Assembly (NCBI GenBank): GCA_012512605.1
Contig: JAAZDX010000162.1
Location: forward strand, 1 to 5,005
DNA: 5,005 nucleotides
Source: Bacillota bacterium
Lineage (GTDB): Bacteria; Bacillota; UBA4882; UBA10575
Reading direction: 5' to 3'
Position numbers and translations under genes: made by a program. How positions within the stretch are numbered: position 1 is the first letter of the stretch; each line of letters begins with the position of its first letter. Shown one piece after another: positions 1-5,005 of the stretch. The notes below the pieces were generated by a model. That model saw nothing but the letters and a program-made list of their open reading frames with translations, made no database searches and was not told the DNA's origin.

Positions 1-481
1 CACCCAGAACCCCAGGTAGAAGCCTAATAATCGCCTCAGCCATCACCATCGCCGGGAGCTCGCCCCCAGTCAAGACATAATCACCGATGGATAATTCGCG
101 ATCGGCCAGCGTCCGGATGCGTTCGTCATAACCCTCATAGTGCCCACAGACAAAGACCAAGTGGGGCTGGGTGCTTAATTCAACCGCAATACCCTGGTGA
201 AAGGTCTCTCCTTGCGGCGAAGTGAGAATGACATAAGGTTTGGTCGTCGCTTGGGCCTTAATCATCTCCACCGCCTTGAAGATCGGTTCTGGTTTTAAGA
301 TCATCCCCGGTCCGCCCCCGTAGGGTGTATCATCTACGGTAGCATGGCGGTCTTTGGCAAAAGCGCGGAAATTAATCGTTTCCAGTTTAACCAGCCCATT
401 ATCCTGCGCCCTTTTGATCATACTATGGGCAAATGGGCTGTCAAACATCTCCGGAAATAAGGTTAAAAACTGGATTAACAT
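1..481 (-). CDS. trmD: tRNA (guanine-N1-)-methyltransferase TrmD, partial (C-terminus beyond left edge)
   Basis: TrmD transfers a methyl group from S-adenosylmethionine to N1 of G37 in tRNAs, next to the anticodon, which prevents +1 frameshifting. My translation gives 160 codons before the window ends; the family is usually about 240 residues, so roughly the last third (the C-terminal tRNA-binding domain) is outside. Visible family signatures are DDTPYGGGPGM (residues 50-60), LTSPQG (86-91), GHYEGYDERI (113-122) and SIGDYVLTGGE (131-141). The last three form the SAM-binding trefoil knot of SPOUT methyltransferases. The ATG at 481-479 lies inside the end of rimM, giving a 7-nt overlap. A purine-rich site (AGAGGAAAG) directly upstream, also inside rimM, serves as ribosome site, so translation is probably coupled to rimM. 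It is last of the six operon genes visible here. No disruption is seen in the visible part. Confidence 0.97.
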   Translation of the reverse strand, partial: MLIQFLTLFPEMFDSPFAHSMIKRAQDNGLVKLETINFRAFAKDRHATVDDTPYGGGPGMILKPEPIFKAVEMIKAQATTKPYVILTSPQGETFHQGIAVELSTQPHLVFVCGHYEGYDERIRTLADRELSIGDYVLTGGELPAMVMAEAIIRLLPGVLG

Positions 482-1044
482 CTTTCCTCTTCCTCATCCA
501 CAAGTCCAAGCGGTAACTCCACTCGCATGATCCCCGCCTTCAGGTCAACAAAACGGACAACAGACTTCAAGGCCGGAAGGAGGATCTCGCCACTTTCCCT
601 ACCACGCACGACATAAACATCATTCCCCCCGGTAAAAAGGACCTGCTCCACCGTGCCCAGGGGGCGACCATTCATCGTCTCGACCTTAAGCCCGAGCACC
701 TGATCAACGTAAAACCGGTCGGGCGGCAGCGGTGGCCTTTCCGCTTCGGGAAGCCACAAAAATGTACCTCGAAGCGCTTCGCCCGCAGAAATATCGTCAA
801 TCCCCCGGAATTTTACGATGACAAACCCTTTAAAAGCGCGGACCTTCTCCAAAAAAAGCGCCTTTTGCCCCTGGTCGGTGTAGACCAAGACCCTTTCCAG
901 TTCCAACCAACGGTCAAAGGTATCGGTTAACGAAGCAACCTTGACTTCCCCTTTGTTCCCCTGGGTCGTTAAAACCTCACCCACAGCGATCATCCCCGCC
1001 GGCGGATTACGCCAGGGGTCGAAGGGGGGGTGGTTTTTGTTCAT
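475..1044 (-). CDS. rimM: 16S rRNA processing / 30S maturation factor RimM
   Basis: RimM is a cytoplasmic assembly factor that helps mature the 30S head and binds ribosomal protein S19. The 189-residue product has the two expected domains. The RimM N-terminal beta barrel covers about residues 18-100, with VGEVLTTQGNKGEVKV at 21-36 and the KGF...G.EALRGT segment around 72-94. The PRC barrel covers about 110-183, with TGGNDVYVV at 138-146 and LLPAL at 155-159. The start at 1044 is chosen because its ATG overlaps the khpA stop as ATGA. This leaves a 17-residue proline-rich extension before the usual family start (a second ATG at 993-991). That inner ATG has only a weak GGCGGGG upstream, so the longer form is favoured but not certain. 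The gene ends in TAA, overlapping the trmD start by 7 nt. Next to rpsP, it fits a 30S assembly cluster. Confidence 0.96.
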   Translation of the reverse strand: MNKNHPPFDPWRNPPAGMIAVGEVLTTQGNKGEVKVASLTDTFDRWLELERVLVYTDQGQKALFLEKVRAFKGFVIVKFRGIDDISAGEALRGTFLWLPEAERPPLPPDRFYVDQVLGLKVETMNGRPLGTVEQVLFTGGNDVYVVRGRESGEILLPALKSVVRFVDLKAGIMRVELPLGLVDEEEERC

Positions 1045-1268
1045 TCCACCAATTCCACCATCACGCGCTTATCTGCGGGAGCACTAGCCCAAACCAGCGT
1101 CCGGATGGCCTTAATCACCCGGCCTTTACGCCCAATGATCTTCCCTAGATCTTCCTTGTTGACCGTTATCTCCAAGAGAATTGTATTGTCCGTCTCTTCC
1201 CGGCGGACATGAACATCATCAGCGTGATCAACCAAGGATTTTGCGAGCAACTCCACCAGTTCTTTCAA
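1041..1268 (-). CDS. khpA: KH-domain RNA-binding protein KhpA (YlqC family)
   Basis: This is a 75-residue single KH-domain protein. The RNA-contact loop GRKG is at residues 46-49 within KIIGRKGRVIKAIR (43-56), followed by the final helix and strand ending ADKRVMVELVE. Family members (B. subtilis YlqC, pneumococcal KhpA) bind RNA and partner with KhpB/Jag, with reported effects on cell division and gene expression; its target here is unknown. The start is a TTG at 1268-1266, supported by the family N-terminus MKELVELLAKSLVD and by an AAGGG-type ribosome site about 11 nt upstream, just after the rpsP stop. The gap to rpsP is 16 nt, and the end overlaps the rimM start by 4 nt (ATGA), which suggests translational coupling. 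B. subtilis carries ylqD between these genes; it is absent here. Confidence 0.95.
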   Translation of the reverse strand: MKELVELLAKSLVDHADDVHVRREETDNTILLEITVNKEDLGKIIGRKGRVIKAIRTLVWASAPADKRVMVELVE

Positions 1269-1284
1269 GGAAACTCACACCCTT

Positions 1285-1545
1285 TCACTCCCCGACCGCC
1301 TCGGTACCGAAGACACCAGCCTTTTTGAATAGCCTTTTGACGGGTTCCGACGGTTGTGCACCCTGGCCTAACCAATACAAGGCTTTCTCCTTATCTACCA
1401 CTAATTCCGACGGGTTAGCGATCGGGTTATAATGACCTAAAATCTCAATAAACCTCCCATCCCGCGGTGAACGGGAATCCGCCACCACAAACCGGTAAAA
1501 AGGACGTTTTTTCGCTCCCATCCGGGTTAATCGAATCCGAACCAT
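1285..1545 (-). CDS. rpsP: 30S ribosomal protein S16
   Basis: S16 is a primary component of the small ribosomal subunit that binds 16S rRNA in the body of the 30S particle. The 86-residue product has the full family pattern: VRIRLTRMGAKKRPFYRFVV at 2-21, DSRSPRDGRFIEILGHYNP at 23-41, and KALYWLGQGAQPSEPVKRLF at 54-73. Length is normal. The ATG at 1545-1543 is preceded, 6 nt away, by TAAGGGGGTGA (1552-1562), which matches the ideal Shine-Dalgarno stretch UAAGGAGGUGA except at one base. A strong ribosome site suits a ribosomal protein made at a higher level than its neighbours. The 51-nt gap from ffh is the largest in the operon and holds a candidate extra promoter. Confidence 0.98.
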   Translation of the reverse strand: MVRIRLTRMGAKKRPFYRFVVADSRSPRDGRFIEILGHYNPIANPSELVVDKEKALYWLGQGAQPSEPVKRLFKKAGVFGTEAVGE

Positions 1546-1551
1546 CTCCTC

Positions 1552-1562
1552 TCACCCCCTTA
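1552..1562 (-). promoter_or_regulatory. Strong ribosome binding site of rpsP
   Basis: On the minus strand this reads TAAGGGGGTGA, one mismatch from the full 16S anti-Shine-Dalgarno complement, with 6 nt to the ATG. It fixes the rpsP start and is a stronger site than that of ffh. Confidence 0.75.
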
Positions 1563-1580
1563 CGTTAGTTTCAAACTTTT

Positions 1581-1611
1581 ATTATAAGCGAAAGGCTTAC
1601 CAAAATGGCAA
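1581..1611 (-). promoter_or_regulatory. Candidate internal promoter ahead of rpsP
   Basis: On the minus strand TTGCCA (1606-1611, five of six matches to TTGACA) is followed by a 19-bp spacer and a perfect TATAAT (1581-1586). It overlaps the last codons of ffh and lies 36 bases before the rpsP start. The spacer is 2 bp longer than ideal, so strength is doubtful. If active, it would let rpsP, khpA, rimM and trmD be transcribed apart from ylxM-ffh. Confidence 0.4.
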
Positions 1612-2922
1612 CCTGGGAAGCCCTCCTTTACCACCTTTCCCCAGCTGTTTCATCATTTTTTTACTCTGTTCAAACTGGTTGAGCAAACGGTTCACTTCCT
1701 GCACCGAGCGCCCCGATCCCCGGGCGATCCGCCGCCGCCGACTGGCGATGATAATCTGCGGTGTCCGCCGATCCTGCGGCGTCATCGACTGGATGATCGC
1801 TTCCAGGTGTTACATACTTTTCTCGTCAAACGTCAATCCTTGCAACTGTTTGGGTTTGATCCCCGGCAGCATCCCGAGGAGTTGATCCATTGGACCCATC
1901 TTCTGGACCTGGCGCATCTGGTCCAAAAAATCCTCCAACCTAAATTCATCCTTTTGGATCTTTTTCATCAAGGCCTTCGCCCGCTCGGCTTCGACGTTCG
2001 TTTCGGCCTTTTCGATCAGAGTTAATACATCGCCCATCCCCAGAATCCGGGAAGCCAGCCGTTCCGGATGGAAGACCTCGATCCCGTCTAGTTTTTCCCC
2101 GCTCCCAATGAACTTAATCGGGCAGCCGGTGAGCTCCCGGATCGAAAGGGCGGCTCCACCGCGGGTATCACTATCCAGTTTGGTCAGGATTAAACCAGTC
2201 AGGCCCAACTGTTCATTGAAGTTTTGGGCGACATTAACCGCATCTTGCCCAGTCATGGCATCCACCACCAGCAGCACCTCTACCGGGTTAACCGCTTCCT
2301 TGATGGCGGCCAGTTCGCCCATGAGTTCTTCGTCAATATGCAGACGACCCGCCGTATCAATTAGGACGACATCCCGCTGGGTTTGGCGGGCCTGCTCTAC
2401 AGCGGCGGTGGCAATGGCCACCGGATCCTGTCCGGGAGCACTGTACACCGGAAGCGAAAGCTGTTCACCAAGGACTTCCAGTTGCTTCGCGGCAGCCGGC
2501 CGGTAGACATCCGCGGCCACCAGTAAAGGCCGTCGTCCCTGTTTCTGGAGGAAACCACCGAGTTTACCGGCGGTCGTCGTCTTCCCAGCCCCCTGCAGAC
2601 CAGCAAGGAGATAAACGGTGGGTGAGCGGTCACTGATTGTGAGCTTTTCCGCTTTCTCCCCCATCATGCTGGTCAGTTCCTGGTGGACAATCTTGATCAC
2701 CATCTGCCCCGGGGTCAGACTGCTTGCCACTTCCTGGCCGACGGCCCGTTCCCGGACCCGGTTAATAAAATTCCGGACCACGCGAAAGTGAACATCGGCT
2801 TCCAGAAGCGCCAACTTAACCTCGCGTAAGGCTTCATCCACATCTTTTTCGCCCAGTTTTCCTTTACCACGCAAACGGCGGAAGGTATCTTGGAGTTTTT
2901 CCGATAACGCTGAAAAGACCAT
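1597..2922 (-). CDS. ffh: Signal recognition particle GTPase Ffh, interrupted by an in-frame TAA at codon 371
   Basis: Ffh binds 4.5S/scRNA and signal peptides of nascent membrane and secreted proteins, and docks with FtsY at the membrane. In order: the N-domain helical bundle (about 1-90); the G domain with P-loop GLQGAGKT (108-115), DTAGR (189-193), TKLD (247-250), DTRGGAALS (252-260) and GSGEK (273-277); then the methionine-rich M domain from about 300. Codon 371 (1810-1812) is TAA. The same frame then continues without a shift through HLEAIIQSMT and SRRRRIARGSG (394-404, the RNA-binding helix) to a normal LPFW end, for 441 positions in all, the usual family length. The truncated product (370 residues) would keep the GTPase but lose RNA binding. 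An inner ATG at codon 380 (1785) could in principle start a 62-residue fragment, but no clear ribosome site precedes it. The start at 2922 follows ylxM by 24 nt with weak purine-rich sites. Identity is certain; whether the stop is real is not. Confidence 0.95.
1810..1812 (-). other. In-frame TAA stop codon inside ffh
   Basis: The coding strand reads GAG AAA AGT ATG TAA CAC CTG GAA across this site. In the family alignment as I know it (B. subtilis DEKQLNHVEAII), the stop occupies a position that is not one of the invariant residues. TAA is one substitution from AAA (Lys), CAA (Gln), GAA (Glu) or TAT/TAC (Tyr). TAA, TGA and TAG all end other genes in this window, so a reassigned code is unlikely, and TAA is not a known selenocysteine or pyrrolysine codon. 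Confidence 0.9.
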
Positions 2923-2946
2923 TGCTTAGCCCTGCTCCCTCTTTCC

Positions 2947-3351
2947 CTAATTGTCCGCCCCTTTGGTGCGCAGCTCTCCCTCCATCTCCAGTTCTAACAC
3001 GGAGATGAGGCGGCGCAAAGCTTTTTGCACCCGCGTCAAGGCCTGTGCCACCCGTTCATCGGCGGGCAAGACCCCGGCTAAGTCGCGGACGGCCTGCTTA
3101 ATCCCCTGTACCGCATCCAGCTCCTGTAAATAACGGTCAACTAACCCCAATTTACTTTCCCAACCGGAAAGGAGCTTTTCCGTGCGCTGCAATAGATCGT
3201 GCACGGCCTGCCTGGTCGTGCCGACTTCTTCCGCGATCTCAGCGAGCGAGAGGTTTTCCAGATAATACAGGCCGAAGACCCGCTGTTGTTTCTTGGTCAG
3301 TAAGCCACCATAAAAATCATAGAGTAGGCCCATCCGCACCACATCATCCAT
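2947..3351 (-). CDS. ylxM: YlxM/p13-family putative DNA-binding protein (UPF0122)
   Basis: This is a small helix-turn-helix protein regularly encoded just before ffh in Firmicutes. It has been linked to SRP function (streptococcal YlxM interacts with SRP components), but its exact role is unsettled. The 134-residue product opens with MDDVVRMGLLYDFYGGLLTKK (1-21), typical of the family. A sigma-region-4-like helix-turn-helix follows at about 34-62 (LSLAEIAEEVGTTRQAVHDLLQR). The rest is predicted helical and charged (about 70-134), somewhat longer than the roughly 110 residues usual for the family. The ATG at 3351-3349 is chosen because a perfect AAGGAGG sits 9 nt upstream. An upstream TTG at 3375 would place that ribosome site inside the gene and is rejected. 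It ends in TAG, 24 nt before ffh. Here it heads the operon, with no ftsY directly upstream. Confidence 0.93.
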   Translation of the reverse strand: MDDVVRMGLLYDFYGGLLTKKQQRVFGLYYLENLSLAEIAEEVGTTRQAVHDLLQRTEKLLSGWESKLGLVDRYLQELDAVQGIKQAVRDLAGVLPADERVAQALTRVQKALRRLISVLELEMEGELRTKGADN

Positions 3352-3360
3352 CTTGATGAG

Positions 3361-3367
3361 CCTCCTT
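3361..3367 (-). promoter_or_regulatory. Ribosome binding site of ylxM
   Basis: The minus strand reads AAGGAGG, 9 nt before the ATG at 3351. This decides the ylxM start against the longer TTG-initiated reading from 3375. Confidence 0.85.
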
Positions 3368-3401
3368 GCTGACAAGTATATTTACTTTACACCACCAATT
3401 A

Positions 3402-3430
3402 AGTATAAAGACCTGCACTAAAAATGTCAA
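3402..3430 (-). promoter_or_regulatory. Sigma-A promoter of the ylxM-ffh-rpsP-khpA-rimM-trmD operon
   Basis: On the minus strand, TTGACA (3425-3430) is a perfect -35 box, followed by a 17-bp spacer and TATACT (3402-3407), a -10 box one base from TATAAT. Transcription should begin near 3395, leaving a leader of about 44 nt before the ylxM ATG. The sequence upstream of the -35 is rich in A and T on the minus strand (ACAAGAAAAAAGAC), as in an UP-type element. I see no terminator-like hairpin in the leader, so expression is probably constitutive or growth-rate linked. Confidence 0.82.
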
Positions 3431-3596
3431 GTCTTTTTTCTTGTTCGTTGCTGGATTCGCCAACCGAAGAAAACCCGTTTGTAATCATTTTCCCGTTTTT
3501 ACGTCTAAGCAAGAAAAGATCCCGGTCCTCGTCAAATGCCAACCTTTGGGAATAAAGACCGTTCCCCGCAGCGGTTGCCGGACGAAACCGGAATAC
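3431..3596 (+). promoter_or_regulatory. Upstream region of degV with possible leader hairpin; no clear promoter
   Basis: Between the operon promoter and degV I find no gene and no convincing plus-strand -35/-10 pair. The last part can fold: CCGTTCC (3559-3565) pairs with GGAATACGG (3590-3598, with a 2-nt bulge), and GGTT (3573-3576) pairs with AACC (3586-3589) inside it. The outer arm covers the first bases of the degV ribosome site, so it could damp translation. This is inference from inspection only. Confidence 0.25.
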
Positions 3597-3601
3597 GGAG
3601 G
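3597..3601 (+). promoter_or_regulatory. Ribosome binding site of degV
   Basis: GGAGG ends 7 nt before the GTG at 3609. It fixes the start at that GTG rather than at upstream in-frame codons as far back as 3366, which would add 81 residues unlike any DegV protein. Confidence 0.85.
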
Positions 3602-3608
3602 TCAACAA

Positions 3609-4451
3609 GTGAAAAAAATTGCACTGGTCACTGACAGTACAGCTGATCTTACAGACGAACTACAGAAAGAACTTAACGTTCATGTCATTCCATTAAAAGT
3701 CCGCTTCGGCACGGCCGAGTTTCACGACCATGAACTGACCGCGGAAGATTTTTACCGCCGTTTGGCCGCGGATGGGCCCTTCCCGCAAACCTCCCAGCCT
3801 TCACCGGAGGATTTTTTGCACCTTTACCGCAAACTTTTAGTCGACCATGACGCCGTTCTCTCCGTCCATCTTTCCGCCAACTTAAGCGGGACCTTAAATG
3901 CGGCTGCCCTGGCCAAAGCAGAGCTTGAGGGCAAAGTCGAACTGATCGATTCGAAAAATATCAGCCTGGGGATTGGACTCCTCCTGAAGGAAGCAGCACG
4001 TTTAATTGCGGCGCAACACCCGCTCGCCGAGATCATTAAAAATCTGGAGGCGGCCCGCGACCGGATTGTTACCCTTTTCACCCTTGATACCCTTGAATAT
4101 CTCCATAAAGGGGGGCGGATTGGTAAAGTCCCCAACCTGCTAGGTTCGTTCCTTAAGATCAAACCGCTGATCCGGGTCAATGAAGACGGGGTTTATGTTC
4201 TTCAAGGGGTCGCCCGCAATCGGCAGCGGGCACTGAAAAGCATGGTCCAAACCTTTCAAGAACAGGCCGCTGGCCGCAAACCATCCGCCCTTTTCGTAGC
4301 CCATGGTGCAGCACTAGAGGCGGCGAAGCAACTGAAGAAAGCCTTGGAGGAAGCTTTTCAAACACCCGTCTCCACCTTTACCCAAGTGGGACCGGTCATC
4401 GGGGCCCACACCGGCCTCGGCACCGTCGGCGCCGCTTTACTATTTGACTGA
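3609..4451 (+). CDS. DegV family protein (FakB-like fatty-acid-binding protein)
   Basis: DegV/FakB proteins bind a fatty acid in a buried tunnel. The characterised FakB members present it to the kinase FakA, which makes acyl-phosphate for phospholipid synthesis. The 280-residue product has normal family length and all main signatures: KKIALVTDSTADL (2-14), TSQPSPEDF (61-69, with the Thr-Ser of the carboxylate site), SANLSGT (89-95, second carboxylate-binding serine), the LEYLHKGGRIG segment (162-172) and GPVIGAHTGLGTVG (261-274) at the end. It starts with GTG behind a GGAGG. It is transcribed away from the ylxM operon and stands alone; no fakA (DAK-type) gene is within the window, so its partner and ligand are unknown. 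FakB function is inferred from family; some DegV paralogues have no proven role. Several paralogues per genome are common, so I give no gene symbol. Confidence 0.95.
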   Translation: MKKIALVTDSTADLTDELQKELNVHVIPLKVRFGTAEFHDHELTAEDFYRRLAADGPFPQTSQPSPEDFLHLYRKLLVDHDAVLSVHLSANLSGTLNAAALAKAELEGKVELIDSKNISLGIGLLLKEAARLIAAQHPLAEIIKNLEAARDRIVTLFTLDTLEYLHKGGRIGKVPNLLGSFLKIKPLIRVNEDGVYVLQGVARNRQRALKSMVQTFQEQAAGRKPSALFVAHGAALEAAKQLKKALEEAFQTPVSTFTQVGPVIGAHTGLGTVGAALLFD

Positions 4452-4666
4452 GCAAGAACCAGACTCGCTACTCCTCCGCCTAGAATTTACTCTCCCGCGC
4501 TACCCATCATCCGCAGCTATATTTTCTTTGCTCGCCTTTACCAAGCCGGGATCAGATGGTGTTCTCCGCTGACTCGACTTACTTGATACAGTATTCTCAG
4601 CGAAAGAGGTTGAAAGCCGATCGGGCGATATGGAGGTCACAAGCCGCGCAATTACCCCAACAAGAA
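4452..4666. other. Intergenic stretch between convergent degV and acuB-like genes; no gene recognised
   Basis: These 215 bases contain no open frame with a ribosome site and recognisable protein features. I see no clear rho-independent terminator directly behind degV. A 6-bp inverted repeat (CGCTGA 4567-4572, TCAGCG 4597-4602) with a smaller TACT/AGTA pair between its arms could form a weak hairpin, but arms this short arise by chance. CCGATCGG at 4617-4624 is a perfect palindrome, also short enough to be chance. Confidence 0.5.
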
Positions 4667-4697
4667 AATAAACTGTCTTTGCAAAAGACAGTTTATT
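4667..4697 (-). terminator. Hairpin terminator of the CBS-ACT gene
   Basis: AATAAACTGTCTTT (4667-4680) and AAAGACAGTTTATT (4684-4697) are perfect 14-bp inverted arms around a 3-nt loop. On the minus strand the second arm runs into TTTATTTTCTTG, a T-rich tail, and the hairpin starts 34 nt past the stop of the CBS-ACT gene. On the plus strand the tail (GTCGATCATAATT) is poorer in T, so it should work mainly for the minus-strand gene. Weak action on degV transcripts is possible. Confidence 0.75.
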
Positions 4698-4731
4698 GTC
4701 GATCATAATTAAAACTTTTCGCGGACGCTTT

Positions 4732-5005
4732 TCAATCCGAAATGGTAACCGAAGTAGGCCTAAACCCCTTCTCTTTGAGCCGCTCGATCAGATCTTCGGG
4801 CTGGCGGGTATCAACCCGGAGGACAATCTCCCCATGGTAGATCGCCAGATGGGTAATGTTGATATGGCAGTCGGCCACCGTCTGCGCCAACTCCGCTAAA
4901 ACCCCTGGCCGGTCTTCTTGGATCAAAATCGAAATCCGGGTGCCTCTTTCCCGAAAACCCATGATTTCAATGAAGGCGTCGAAAATATTGGATTCGGTAA
5001 TAATC
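4732..5005 (-). CDS. CBS and ACT domain protein, AcuB-like, partial (N-terminus beyond right edge)
   Basis: The frame is open to the window edge. Upstream of the internal ATG at 4962 it still reads IITESNIFDAFIEI, the end of a CBS domain (the G-I-I-T-E-x-D/N-I-F pattern). The gene therefore starts outside the window, and 90 residues are visible. From about the 20th visible residue an ACT domain follows: TRISILIQEDRPGVLAEL, then INITHLAIYHGEIVLRVDT and the closing helix and strand to TISD, ending in TGA. The order CBS-ACT is that of B. subtilis AcuB (two CBS domains then ACT), tied to the acetoin utilisation operon. CBS pairs usually bind adenine nucleotides, and ACT domains usually bind amino acids or other small ligands. 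Many Firmicutes carry stand-alone AcuB-like proteins with no acetoin link and unknown role, so function is left open. A hairpin terminator follows 34 nt downstream; the gene converges on degV. Confidence 0.88.
   Translation of the reverse strand, partial: IITESNIFDAFIEIMGFRERGTRISILIQEDRPGVLAELAQTVADCHINITHLAIYHGEIVLRVDTRQPEDLIERLKEKGFRPTSVTISD

Noticed and set aside
1597..1785. A separate 62-residue gene at the end of ffh
   Set aside because: It is the C-terminal part of the Ffh M domain. The ATG is the conserved internal Met of the SMT motif and has no clear ribosome site.
1810..1812. Recoded amino acid or alternative genetic code at TAA
   Set aside because: TAA also ends rimM and ffh itself, TGA and TAG end others, and no known selenocysteine or pyrrolysine system uses TAA.
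1785..1815. A frameshift in ffh between the two open pieces
   Set aside because: Both pieces are in the same frame (2922 and 1785 are in register). The codons between read HLEAIIQS without gap, so the only break is the TAA.
2397..2633. Long open frames opposite or overlapping ffh
   Set aside because: They are shadows of the ffh coding frame with no ribosome sites or protein family features.
3375..3403. A second promoter for ylxM using TATACT at 3375-3380
   Set aside because: The matching -35 position reads CTTAAT, far from TTGACA, and the upstream promoter is much better.
3366..3608. An 81-residue N-terminal extension of DegV
   Set aside because: It resembles no DegV sequence, overlaps the opposing promoter and ylxM ribosome site, and a good GGAGG lies 7 nt before the GTG at 3609.
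3399..3608. A 69-residue minus-strand open frame over the degV leader
   Set aside because: No ribosome site, no recognisable family, low-complexity composition, and it ends within the operon promoter.
4491..4510. T-box-like core (GGGTAGCGCGGGA on the minus strand)
   Set aside because: It lacks the GGTGG-ACCGCG pattern in full, has no stem I elements, and points into the antisense of degV with no target gene.
4500..4706. A 68-residue minus-strand open frame behind degV
   Set aside because: It begins inside the terminator hairpin region, has no ribosome site, and its Ser/Arg-rich sequence shows no family features.

Overview
The window looks like chromosomal housekeeping DNA from a bacterium of the Firmicutes (Bacillota). 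The main evidence is the minus-strand gene order ylxM-ffh-rpsP-khpA-rimM-trmD, which matches the Bacillus subtilis order except that no ylqD lies between khpA and rimM. Other support comes from an exact consensus-type sigma-A promoter, GGAGG-type ribosome sites, and flanking degV and acuB-like genes. Base composition is mid-range and all three stop codons are used as terminators. I cannot name a genus from the sequence.

Layout: positions 3351 down to 1 hold one tightly packed minus-strand operon. ylxM is first, then ffh (SRP GTPase), rpsP (ribosomal protein S16), khpA (KH-domain RNA-binding protein), rimM (30S maturation factor) and trmD (tRNA m1G37 methyltransferase, cut by the left window edge). 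A TTGACA-17 bp-TATACT promoter sits at 3402-3430, just upstream of ylxM. Junctions are short or overlapping: 24 nt, 51 nt, 16 nt, a 4-nt ATGA overlap and a 7-nt overlap. The longest gap, before rpsP, carries a weaker candidate internal promoter.

On the plus strand, a divergent DegV-family fatty-acid-binding protein occupies 3609-4451. Convergent to it, and running in from the right edge, is the C-terminal end of a CBS-ACT protein related to AcuB (4732-5005). A 14-bp perfect hairpin downstream of that gene (4667-4697) fits a terminator on its strand. Between degV and the hairpin lie about 215 bases in which I see no convincing gene.

The one real anomaly is in ffh. The reading frame is continuous and well conserved for 441 codon positions, but codon 371 is TAA (1810-1812), inside the M domain. 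Everything downstream, including the 4.5S RNA-binding SRRRRIARGSG helix, is intact and in the same frame. Because ffh is normally essential, a one-base sequencing or assembly error or a very recent mutation is the simplest reading; readthrough or a split protein is possible but unsupported. I found no mobile elements, CRISPR arrays, tRNAs, rRNAs or defence genes, and no clear new system. The operon as a whole serves translation: membrane targeting of nascent chains, 30S assembly and tRNA modification.
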